Source: Augochlora pura | Lineage: Eukaryota; Arthropoda; Insecta; Hymenoptera; Halictidae | DNA: 64,000 nucleotides | Direction of reading: 5' to 3' | NCBI RefSeq assembly: GCF_028453695.1 | Contig: NC_135775.1 | Span: forward strand, 19,812,545-19,876,544 | In this document: positions 49,425 to 61,700 of the stretch, in pieces | Layout: the number at the start of each line of letters is the position of its first letter | How positions within the stretch are numbered: the stretch's first letter is position 1 | Program-made: the position numbers and the translations under genes | Notes under the pieces: generated by a model | What the model saw: only the letters and a program-made list of their open reading frames with translations | Databases searched by the model: none | Told to the model about the DNA's origin: nothing

Positions 49425-51992
49425 TTAGCATATTTTTGCAACAGAGTACCTATTTGCGCAACTAATATATTTGCCCACGAACAAATTCGTTAAATATTCA
49501 CAGCGCTGCGTGGTTATTTGCATAAACAATATAATACGATCTACAAATTGGATAAAATCATCCGCGTTCGAGTATTCGTGTACGCGGACTCTCGATTCTT
49601 GCAAATTGCGGTGCCATTTTGCGGACAAGCCAACCGGGGAAAGTACCCACGTTCCAATTTCACGTGGGACCATAACTGATCGATGTCATTGTTCTTTACA
49701 TGCGAAAGGAAAACCATAAATCGCAGGCCACGCTCTCTGCTTGCGAACGCAAACAACCCTTCGTCAGTCACGGTTTATCGTCTCGCGTTTATCTGCGTTA
49801 GTAATCAATCGTTATCAATAACCTGCTGGTTTTATGCACGTGCTGTGCTTGTTCAGCGTGCACAGAAGCACGCAGAAGTGCATTGTAACTACAAAAATCC
49901 GCAACCTACGAATCGAGAATTTTAAAGAGAGTTCGCAATTCTGTAAGCTATCAAACGTGTATAAAAATGAAAGGAAAACACGTGGAATATTCTCTACAAA
50001 TATCGAGAATTAAACACCCTGTATATGCCAATATTAATCATTTCATACTGTTGCCCTTATCACGCTACGAATCGTTATGCATTTTTTCGTCTTCATAATC
50101 AGTCGCATTAAATTGAACAAAAATATTTTTCAACAGTTGGAAGAATGCTTAACATGAAAATGAAATAAAAATGTGACTATTTATTTATTAATATTTGTGT
50201 TACATTCAGAGTGTTTTCGAAATTGGCGTACGCTATTTATAGATCTTTATTTATAAATGCATAAAGATACGCAGCCTGATTGTTTAATCCACGACTTCCA
50301 TAAAGAGGAATTATTGAAATTGTTTCATCGAAAAAAAAAGTATGTTTTATGCGCGGTATGTGATATACCCACCACGTTCCACGGAGACATGTTTGGATTC
50401 GCCCATTCGATGAACACTTTATGTTTTGGAAAAAGTGTCAAAGACTCGGGCACCAATCTTCTTCGTCCCATGGCGGCCCCTCGATGAGTGTTATACGAGA
50501 CTAATACATAACACAGCACGCCGTTTAAGGTACGATAAACGGCAACTTTCTCGATGTCATCGGTCATTTTGTAGAAGCGCTAGAAGAGAAAGAACGTCAG
50601 CCATATTGCAGCAGATCTGTCAGCTGCAGATATTTTCACAACTTTGCGTTCCTAGTCGCAAAATATAAAGAAACAGACATTGAATAAAATTCAATTTGTC
50701 GAACATTTGTGTTCGATAAATTTGCCGAGATTTTTGTAGATTGCAAACATGTGAATTATTATTCTATTTCTTATACACTGCAAATATGTTACTTCAATAT
50801 TAGTATACATGAATAAAAATGACAAAATGTCTAAAGTTTATAGTAAAATTGAATTTTTATAACTAGAAAGTTTCACGAAATTTGCCAGAAAAATATACGG
50901 ATAATCAAAAAGTGAATTGCTTGCATTTATAACAAGAACGAATCAATGATATATAAAATAACCCATTAAATAGCTAAATACAAAAATAAATTACTATTCA
51001 ACTATTATCTGTTCCTATCTAGCAGAGAATGTTCTTTGTGTATGTAATTCCTCTGTCTAATACATAATATGAATTCTTGTTTTAATAACACCATTTATAA
51101 TTTACTATAACACAAAATATCATTAGAAAACATTTCATAGCACCTTAAATGATAAAATTCAACAATTTCTACAACAATTTACAAAACACTCTCATTTTTA
51201 ATTTACGTTTAAATTCCTTTACCAGCTGTTCCTAAATTAACGAACCAAAATATTGAATAATTAAACTGCTGCTACTGTCTAAAGAAAAATTATGTTGTAA
51301 ATTATAGTCTAAAGAAAAATTATGTTGTAAATTATAGTCTAAAGAAAAATTATGTTGTAAATTATAGTCTAAAGAAAAATTAAGTTGTAAATTATAGACT
51401 AAAGAAAAATTAAGTTATAAATTATAGTCCAAAAAAAGATTAAGTTGTAAATTATGGTCTAAAGAAAAATTAAGTTATAAACTATAGTGTAAAGAAAAAT
51501 GCAATCCATACCCTGACAATAGCTTCGGTGCTCAAGTTCGGCGGCAGCTGAACAATATAAAGCCGGCGATTATTAAGGCTGGCCACGACGCCTATCTTCT
51601 TTCCAGGATAGATCTCGAACTGATCGAGTTTCTCAACAGCCCGTGCCGCCTCTTCCTCGGTGGTGTACATGATGAAGCAATATCCTCTGTTCTCGCCGCA
51701 GAAGTTCATCATCAAGCGCAATTCGTATATCTGCCCGATGAAGCCGAATATCTTCACGATCTCGGGCTCGTAAAAATCGCGGGGAATTTTGCCGACGAAC
51801 ACCTCGCATTTTGGGTTCGGCGGCGGCCCTTTCCACTTCGGGGGTGGACCAAGCTTCCTCTGACCGTTCACCTGTGTCAAGGGCAGGTCGCTGTCGGTCA
51901 CGAATTTCAACAGTTTCAAGCAGCTGTCCATGTGCTCCTTGTGCAGAACCTGTCCGACGCTTCGCACTGGTTCCGTGACATTTCGTCTCGAT
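49425..51992 (-). CDS. RNA-binding protein of the A1CF/RBM46/RBM47 type, partial
   Basis: Two secure exons. 51992-51512 (entered in phase 2) encodes a Pro-rich GPPPKWKGPPPNP linker and a full RRM with RNP2 VFVGKI and RNP1 NRGYCFIMY, plus IPRDFYEPEI and the start of a second RRM (RLYIVQLPP). 50579-50369 (phase 0 in, phase 1 out) encodes the rest of RRM2, ending THRGAAMGRRRL...HKVFIEWANP. These features are typical of the A1CF, RBM46 and RBM47 group and related hnRNP R/Q proteins, which bind mRNA; RBM46 is a germline regulator in animals. A third exon, 49675-49425, fits the phase and ends in a stop but has no recognisable RRM, so it is tentative. The first coding exon or exons, upstream of 51992, were not found. 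Confidence 0.7.
51273..51495 (+). repeat. 30-bp tandem repeat, about seven copies
   Basis: The unit GTCTAAAGAAAAATTATGTT plus GTAAATTATA begins almost exact and drifts to AAGTTATAAA. It ends about 17 bp from the exon donor of the RNA-binding protein gene (51511). Confidence 0.9.
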
Positions 51993-52161
51993 CTGCATAC
52001 TTTAATATTACACGGAAATTTATTAGTAAACTGCTAATACTATTTATTTCTTATGAAAATGTGTAAAACAAACGCGTTGTAAAATTTTGATTGGCGTTGT
52101 ACGATTCGATTGTAAATGGTTTTGGTAGATTGTTGATTTTACGCATTTACGACTAAAATGA

Positions 52162-52392
52162 TTAACTCTTTCCATTCGAAGCTATTTTAACTGTAATTCT
52201 AAAATAATATTTATAATTATATGATAAAATGTATTTTATGTATATGAAATTGAATTTTGTAACTCAGGCAACGACGTTTGTACTTTTAGTAATTTTCGAA
52301 ATCTAATTTTTCATAATATAAAAATTATTTTAGAACGTGCTGTAACAATTTTAGTGATATCTCAGAGTCACCACTCGAGTGTAAAGAGTTAA
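52162..52392. mobile_element. TTAA-bordered MITE, family 1, copy 3
   Basis: TTAACTCTTTCCATTCGAA on the left mirrors TCGAGTGTAAAGAGTTAA on the right. It is 231 bp, with an interior clearly related to the copy at 26069. Confidence 0.7.
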
Positions 52393-55300
52393 ATTAAGTG
52401 CACTACGTAGTTTTCATTGGATGTAAATATTTTATATAACAATTTGTTGGTGGTCAGCTGATTTGATGCATTCTCTATAGGAATAAATAAATTAAATGCG
52501 TTACGCGTTTTTTGATGAAATTACGAAATTTGATTTTATATAAAAATTTATTGGTAGATTGCAGATCTTATGCATTTGTGACGAAAACAGTTTCATCGAT
52601 TGCATTATGCAATTCTGCTTAGATCTATGTAATTTGATATTATATAGAAATTTATTGGCAGATTTATATGTAACTACTAAGAAAATAAGTTATAACGAGA
52701 ATTTAGTTCGATTAAACAGTAGTCAAACTTTAGTTAAACTAAGAATATGTTTTGAAAATTTATTAACCTACAATTGCTTTGCAATTTACAAGATAGATCG
52801 TATAAAGCATATTAAAAATCTGTTTAATAAGAAATACACTCAATAAGGAAACTGAACATGCAAGAATGGCACACGTACGCAAAAGACAATAAAAATGAAT
52901 TTGTACTTTCATTTAAAAAATTCGAATTAGAATTATGAACATACAATAATCTGATTAATAAATTTGCACTTCGTAACGCTGAGACGAAGAAAAGCTAAAT
53001 TATCAATTTTCTATTACACAGTAAACGTTGTTCATGCAATTTTAAATCATTTTATGAATAAGAAAACTACCCCTGCAATTATCGAAAAATTTTCCACTAC
53101 TCACACAATTGTTTCTTGTTTATTTGTGTGTCTTCGTTCTGTCCGGCTGTTTCCTGATACATCTTGAAGTCGGTCAACATATTCTCTCGTTAGGTACTGT
53201 GTTCACTGTTTCAATTAAAACCACTATCGAACGGTTATGCAATGTTCGTTTTACTAGGAAAATAAGAAATAAAGTCGAGAAACGGTGTTCGTTAAACGAC
53301 GACAGAGTGCACACGAAGATTTCGATTGAGGGATCGATGATCGACACACGGATACATCACCACGGTTTGAATGGAACTAAATGCCGCGGACCACGGTGAT
53401 TCTATGGGTCAAGTGTATGGGGTCAGATGGCGCTTATTTCGGCCTGTTGCCATTGGATCAATTTATTTCCCTTCGGTCCGCCTAATAAATCTTTCTCTCT
53501 TCCTTCGATCCGCGAATTTCTTTCCCACTTCTGCATCGACGTGCTTCGTCTGTTCTTGCCCTCCCCCTTTTATCCTCATTTGTTTTCACCGCTCCCCCAA
53601 AAATTTTATTTTTAGCGTTTAAAATCATCGATTGCCTACGTTCTCGAAGACCTTATTTAGTTTCTAATGACTCTATTTATTTTCCGCGTGTATCGACAGA
53701 TGATTATCTGCAAAACTAGAGCAATTCGTTTTTATACGCATCAGTTTATATTCTATTTTCAATGAAGATAGATTGTTGCAATTTTGGTCATTTTGATCGA
53801 GCTGCGAACTTGGATATCTAAACTTTTTATGTAAATTCAATCTGATTTTTTGCAAAGACTGTTCATCATATTTTTCTAATTCAGTTGAGAACTTGTGTGT
53901 TTTAATTTTTCATATAAATCCAATTATGGTTACGTTGTTTATTTGTTACATTTTTAAAATCTTTGTCCAATGTAATACTTTTTATTTCCAGTATGTTATT
54001 CATCTTTATTTAATTTTTTAGTTATTGTTGGTTAAATAAAATTAAGTGCCCCTATGGGATAGGAATTTTGTGAATTAGCTGCTGTTTATTTCACCACCAG
54101 GACGCTTACTTATGGGGTAGTACAAGGAAAATTACAAGATGAAAATTGAAACCTTATTACAGTTACTGGAATATTAATAGCTACTGGAATCGAAGAGAAT
54201 CTAACTTTAGAATAATTAAATGATTTTAAAATTGTTTAAGTATGAACTGTTATTAGTCAATTTGATAGCTTTTTGGAGTCATTGTTTCTGCGTTTTGAGT
54301 GGTCTTTATTTGATCCTGAACGTGTCACCCTGAGATACTCTCCCTAGGGTGCACATGACTTCCAGAAAATGTCACGTTGGAAATCTCTGTACGACCTTAC
54401 ACGTTTATAATTATTTATGCTTTGCTATTATTATTACTTAGTTACGATTAATGCAATTATTTTACAATTAATACAATTATTTTACAATGAATACAATTAT
54501 TTTACAATTAATGAAATTATTTTACGATTTATGCAATTATTTTACAATTAATGAAATTATTTTACGTTAATGAAAGCTTTTAATCTCCCAAAACGCAAAA
54601 CAAAATAAAACAGGTTACTTTAGCTCCCACGTAGACCCGAATCTTTCCAGCCAATGTTTGCGCATCGACGTCGTTACATTGTTGCCCGGCCAACTTCGAG
54701 CACGCTAGAAACCTGAGATCGAGAATCTTTTCTCTGGAATTGATCATACAATGTTTCCTAGCCGTCTGGAACGTTCCAAGATACGAAAGACATTATTGTG
54801 AGATGGGTTTAAACGAAGCGATCCGATACGTTCTACGTTCTGCGACGTAGTATGTATTGTATATTTTTAAAGGGCCGACTGTCCTTGGTTCTTTCGGCGC
54901 GGATAATGTCTCCGGGAAAAATATGCGAAGGTCTGAAGTGCACGTGTCCAAAGTGCGTCCTCGCATTTCGTTCCGCCTAATCGTTTTTACTGGTACAACC
55001 GTCCGAGAACTTGAAAAATCACGCGAAGAGGGTAAATGTACACAGAACGCCTCGAAATTCGAACTATTGCTTACAATAGTATTTTGAATCACATAAGCGA
55101 TTGCAAAATAATCAAGAATCCATTTCTAAGTTTATTTATTCCTCTCGAAATATTTCTTCACGCGTCGTTTTACAAGATACTGTGAGAAAAAAACGCTGAT
55201 GCAACATGTTTAATATTTTATATCTTTTAAATCGTATCTCTTTTAGATCTTTCAAAACGCAATGACTTTTTTCAGTCTGAATTAAATGATTTGAATTTTG

Positions 55301-57380
55301 TATAAATGATGGAGAAATTAGTTTACTGTACATTGATAAAAATACTTTTCTTAATTTCGCTTTTACTTGGAATAGTATGAAAAACTTAATTTATCTCAGC
55401 TTTAAAATGAATAAAAAACCTCGACTTGTTTTATTATTTTTAATCGGTTTCACCGTATTCGCGGACAATTTATGCACGTACGTTCTTATATTTCTATCTA
55501 TTATTAACTACACGCGAAGCGATTTGTTTCCTTTCGTTTCTATGAAATACAAATTATACGTCGAGCGATTTAAAGTAACATCTGTGTATGTATGCAGATC
55601 TGCATCTAATGATATATAATGTCTTTCAAGCCGAATGCTTTATGACTCACAAGGTTAGAGAAGCGTTTTTGTATACTATTTCCGTTTTATTTTTGATATT
55701 ATAAAATTAGTGTATATTAAAACGATATATTATATATTAAAGATTTCTGAGCGATTAGTTGCGAACATGAAATTTGTTTAAATATAATGATCTGCTATAA
55801 ATACTGACGCACTGTTTTTAATGCTAAATTGCGAATTTCATGAGTTGTTAATAAAAATAACTTGAAAATGAAAATCTAAAGCCGCCAGGAAAATTTGAGA
55901 ATATTTTACGGTTTTATAATTAATTATTAAAAGAGAAAAGTTTCTTTCGATAAGCATCGACAATTTTTATTCTTCGTAAAAATCCGCAATCTACTCATAA
56001 CACTTGTTCAACGAAGAATCATCGCATTTCCGGTTAAATAGAAAATTACCTTAATTTGCAATCCGCTGATGATTCATGGAAATGAGTCAATTGCGAAATC
56101 TCAGGATCTGCATGCAGACATACGAGCACATGCGGTTTTTAAATTTATGGATTATTCTGCTTCCTCCTTTCATGTACCTTTTTCACGGAGACGGTTATCC
56201 AGCAATAAACGCGCGAGATCTCAGTTCGGAAAGCTAATCTATCGCGCCGTGTAGCAGTTGCAATTAAACGACTTATCCTGTCGGCGTCAAAGAAAAAACA
56301 CAAGAGATCTACCAAGAAGAAAGTCATGCGGAATTGCAAATCAAAAATACATTTGCCTCGCGAAAGTTCATCTATATTCATTCAAGCATCGATACGGAAA
56401 CAGAATTTCTCTGAAAAGAATGTTAAACAGAGCAAAAATCATTGATGCCGACGTTCCAGATAAACCTTCACCTGAACCTCTTTCTTCGTTCATTAACCAG
56501 CCCTGGATTAGACTGTTTTCAAAATCACTTCACCGCGTTTAAGAACTTTCTCTGTTTACTGTATACGACGTAAATTTTATTTCCAGCTATAAACTAGTCT
56601 CTTCTTTTTGATAAAATTTTATCTTGTCTAAGAGGCTTCGCTTTTTACAATGATCCAGTAGATAGAGTCCGATAAATTCTCTTTTTAATTAAAATTTCTT
56701 TAAGAGAGATCAAATAGATAATTAATCTGATTTATTGAAACATTGCGAGTACGTATGAATATTTAGTTAAACAATTACTGGAGAATGTAAGTTAGTATCA
56801 ATACTAAACCTGCTGTTGGTTTGTAAAAATTACAAGAATGAATTCATTTAATCATTTTGGTTTTTATTATGAAATGTGCTTTTATTAAAACATTTCCTAC
56901 GAAAGATTCTTTAGAATTTTAATATAATTGTAAAATTGTCATCCAATAAACTTTGATAAAAAAGTAAGAATTGCTACTCTATTTCATTGTAATTTTTAAT
57001 GTTGAAGAAATTGTATTAAATATTTTCGAAACTTATTGACCGAGGTGGTTAGAATTTTCTTTATCATTTTAGATATTTTTCACATCTTGCATATCTTTTT
57101 AGAAATTTAGAACGGCAATCTTAATCGTCAATAACAAATGCTACTCCTATCAGTTTAAATAAAACTTCTTTGTCCATTTAGATTAAAATTATTAGAAATA
57201 TCTCCTATATGTCCCCTCACATTAACATTGTCAAATTCTATAACAAAACTGTAGTAACTATAGTAACTATATAAACTACATAAACTCTAGAAACTAGAGA
57301 AACTCTAAAAATTATATTTTTGAAAACGTCAAATTCAAAACTAAAATTTCGTAACTCTAATTTTACTGATTCAAGGTGTA
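52393..57380. other. Long stretch without a recognised gene
   Basis: Mostly AT-rich, with less AT-rich patches at about 53340-53580, 54640-55030 and 56060-56540. A plus-strand frame at 56258-56542 is open for 94 codons, but it has no domain or splice context. The missing 5' exon of the RNA-binding protein gene may be in here. A 21-bp repeat lies at about 54425-54570. Confidence 0.4.
54425..54570 (+). repeat. 21-bp tandem repeat
   Basis: About seven copies of a unit close to TTACAATTAATGCAATTATT. Confidence 0.75.
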
Positions 57381-57930
57381 ACTCTTTAATCCACCGTTGT
57401 TCATAGACGAACCGATGGACGACACGGCGTCGAACCGTTTCAAGGTTCCCCGGACGGGTTCGCGGCACTTATTGCAAAAATTCACACCGTCCTGCGCCAA
57501 TGCACTCTGCGATAATAGCATTGTTGTTACCTGCACCACGCCGACGACGTTCTAACTTGACACGGAGTAGCTCGTGCTACTAAAACCACGAGCCTTCCTA
57601 TCTCCTCAGTTGTCGTCCGAGCGCGTTCCGATCCGAGTCTTCGTTTTTGCAATCCTTTCGACAGCGGCCCCCGGTCGAACGTGAGCGAGACGAGACTGAC
57701 TCGCTGTCCTAACTCGTCTCTTTATCGATTGCTAATTTAGTTCCTCGCGCGCGCTGTACCGGAATGACTTAGCCCGGTTCCCCTTCAAATTTGTTCACGA
57801 CCGTTCCTCGGAGACGTCGCATACCATCGTCGACGGTGAAAAGTGTTGGATCGAAAGAGACTGTGTGACAGTGTCAAAAACCCGACCGTGAGACTCCACC
57901 AGATGCACCAATTTAAGATTCACTGATTCG
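57381..57930. other. CpG-rich island, possible gene K promoter or 5' exon
   Basis: A sharp rise in G, C and CpG content in AT-rich DNA, about 0.8-1.4 kb upstream of the gene K start codon. No coding frame with support. Its position suggests a promoter with a non-coding exon, as seen before gene F. Confidence 0.35.
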
Positions 57931-58744
57931 ATGGTGTTTCATGCAAAATTGGAATATTTCGAAATTGAGATTTCTTTTATTTGTCACTCTATATCTTTTA
58001 CAAATTTTTCTTGTTAATAAATTCATAAAATCTAAAATTTATATCATAGACCATAGAATTAAAGACCTATTTTTCAATACTTTTATTTATTATTTTATTT
58101 ATCAACTGTGAGTTTAATTTCTAGTCAAGGAAGGATTAAATAATTTACTGAAGCAGTTAATATTATCCTGAAGTAAGTGAACAATTCCCGAAACTATCTA
58201 CAAAAATACTAAGATTGTATTGTAGCGCGTTACACTAATTTCCTGCTTATAACAATCGTCGATAAATCAAAGAAACACTAGTGAATAATTAATTGGTGCA
58301 TTCTACATTACCCTAAAATAAATCAAACTGTGCCATTATTAAATAAACGTGGTGATAAACACTTTTTCTGCTTTTCTAAGGATTATATATAAAAATAAAT
58401 TCTGTATGACATAACACTGTGTTAGTATAATTTTTGAACGAGTTTCGAGTGTGGCGAATTTGATGAAGTAATTAGATAAAGGTTGATTATGACTAATGTT
58501 GTGATGTAATTAGAGCGGGGGATTTAATTGAGAGAAGGAAGAAATATTCGCTAAGAGCCATTGAAGTGAGGAACAACAGTAATGACTGGTTTCAAAATCG
58601 CAGTACAGTGACTCCCGTAACTGGGTAATTCGTTACTAGCCTGAGACTTCTCGTAATGCGACGAACAAGAGTGAGAATCGCGCAAAGAGCTCGTCGTTGT
58701 ACTTTCGTTTGAATTTCCGTGAGTGATCGATCCACGCGTGGAAC

Positions 58745-61700
58745 ATGTGGAACCGGAAGGTGTTCATCAGGATCATCGAAGTGGTGCGTGACAAATAATA
58801 ATAATCTTAATAATTATAATGACACCAATAACAATAGTAACAATAATAATAATAATAATAACGCTAATTATCATAGTAATATTCGATCGAATCCTTGAAA
58901 CACTAAAGAAGAGAATTTGAAATTAAAATCTTACGGTTTCCGTCGCGAACGTCGCATTCCAACGTAACCATCTTAATTGATTTTAGCTCCTTGTTCTCAG
59001 GACACAAAGATGATTCCTTCGGATGTTCCCACAATCAATTATTTGTAATTGTTCCCACGTTTAACGATTCACAGCGAAGCGAAGTAAAAAAAAAAACAGA
59101 GAATGAACAAGAAACAATGAATTGAAACTGATTTATCCGCTTTCTATTCTGTTGGTTCGAACCGGTGCGATTGTAATTTTGAGGAACGTTCGATTTGCAG
59201 GTGCTTTGCCTCGCTTGCGTGGTGGCGCTTAGGGTGACCGACGATGAGAGCCGGAGGGTGTTTCATTTTTTGAGGAGTCGGAGCAGGGAATGGTCCCTTC
59301 TGAATAACGTCACGTGGGGTGCAATAGGTTCGAATTGTTTTGTTTTATTTTACTTTATGTTTAATTATTTTGTACTATTTTATTTTATATTCATTTACTT
59401 TATATTTGTTTATTTTATATTCATTTTAATTTAATTACTTTATAATGTTTTATTTGATATTCATTTACCTTATATTTATTAATTTTATAGTCATTCATTT
59501 GGTATATATTTATTTTATATTAATTCACCTCACATTAATCTATTTTATATTCCTTCCCCTTATATTTATTTATTTTATATTAAATTATTTTCTACTCTTT
59601 CATTTTATTACTTACATCGATGAATAACTTTTATTTCAATTATTATTTATACGATGGAATAAGTTACTGCGCTATGTTTTTTCAATAATTAAATTCACAT
59701 TCAAGTGCCTTTTAAATAACCTATAATGCGATGCAATATGTTAGAATATTTTCATTTAATTTCACGTCGTATTCTGTCCATTTATCTCCGTACTTTTATG
59801 AACAAATAAACTCACATTCATGTTACATTCTCTTCAGCATCAATATAGAAGAATTCGATAAAAATATAACGATATTATTATCGATTAAAGTTTTCCTTTC
59901 ACACAAAAATGAAGAGAACCGGATGGATCATTAAAACACTTTCATTGCTAATTGCTTTTCCATTCAGTGAACTTGGATCTGATATTCCAGACCACCCATG
60001 TATCGCACCGTTCATCTCCTTTCTACAGATAAGGAAATGAAAGTCTCCATTTTTATTTGTCCACTAATTGCACACCATTACTTGATAAGCTATCACTTTT
60101 ACAAATAAATCAGAAGAGCATCGAGGAGGAATAAAAACATCCACCAACGATGACTTCCTTAAGACGAAGACTTCGCTATACTTAAATAATAGAAAAAAAG
60201 CAACTCGACATTGAACTAATGAGCTGTATTAAGAAAACAGTTCAGAGCAACGGTGGAAATAGTTCGATAAAACAGTGATTAATAGACTGCGGATTTTATG
60301 ATTTCATGAGAAAAATGGTAACGAGGGACACAAGGAAGAATAATTTTTGAGAATAGACGTATTATTTTTAACGCTAATTTTGCCGTGATGGTCAAGTGGC
60401 CAGTTTTACAGTTTTAACTGAATAAATATAATATAATTAATATAATTAATATAGTATAATCTAATATAATTAATATAATATAATACAATTTAATACAATT
60501 TAATATAATTAATATAATTTAATAAATTTCTTAAATCGAGCCTCTAAAATAATAAAAATTTAGTCTTGTTGTTCCTCTAAAGTGTCACAAATTAGTTGTC
60601 CCTACCGCTCTGCAAGTTCTGCGTTAGAAAATTAAAACTATCCAGAGAAGCAACGAAACTTTTTTCTAATTAATAACATTTTAAAAATCTCATTTTTGGA
60701 ATTCGAAGAAAAATCTTCTCGTTCGAAATAAAGATCCGCAGTCTGTTCACATTAATTTTATAAAATTAAGAGAAAGCGATCATCGCAGTTTATGGTACTA
60801 CAGTATGTCGTCTTTTGTTAATCTAGGCGCCGCTCTAGCAACTGCGACTTGTGGTGGTTACATAATAATTACGACGGGACTTCTCATTGCCGCTACCACG
60901 GGAGAGCTCACTGGTCGGAAGACGGTAATTCTTTTCCATTTTCGTTTCCCTCTTTTTCGTCTACCGGTTGCAACACCAACGAGAATTCGCAAATTGCGTA
61001 CCCCAAGAATTCTGAAGCTCCGCCACCTTAACAATCATACGAGACCTTGCCAGTCCCTAATAGACCCATTGTTTCAGCACCTAGAGATATTCTTTCTCCT
61101 TTACGGAACACGGTGTCCTTCGACGACAACGATTCTTATCAGTCCCCCTTGACCTCTTATCGAATCCAAAAATTTATTTACTATACAATTTATTCTTGCG
61201 ACTGTTAGAATTATCTACGAGGCATGACATTCGCGAAATTTTATTTTAATTATCATTTATAACACAGGCAGAGACATGTGCAATATCTGTGCAACAGTAT
61301 TTAATTCAGCGTTTATTTAAATATAATGATAAATATAATATCAATTTCTAAATGCATGAAATATTCCTTCTTTAATTTAAAACTTTAAATATTTCTCAAA
61401 CGTTTGAGAATTTAAATGAATTTATAATAACAATCTTTGCCCGATTAGATTTCTTCCGAACAATAAATTTATTTTGATATCTTACTCTGTTGTTTCTAAA
61501 TTGACAATAAACTTCAACGACAGAATTATCGAAGCGATAAATCAGCGTCCTCGATAAAAATTCAATAGAAAATTCGTCACCCTCTTTGCATCTGTAACAA
61601 ATTAAAAAGTGCTCTTATTAAGAACGATTTAATCGCAAAACATAGAACGAGAAAAATAGGAGCAATTTAACAGTGCGTGATTCGATGGAAAAACTCTTTG

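Noticed and set aside
56069..56542. Two adjacent plus frames of 61 and 94 codons
   Set aside because: No domain, no splice signals in phase, and basic low-information sequence; possible but unsupported.
59195..59627. Phe/Tyr/Ile-rich plus frames downstream of gene K exon 2
   Set aside because: They read through a T-rich tandem repeat in the intron.
60805..61152. Gene K exon 3 read as an independent gene from the ATG at 60805
   Set aside because: The segment from 60827 joins gene K in phase on both sides. Past 60924 the frame turns to intron-like sequence.
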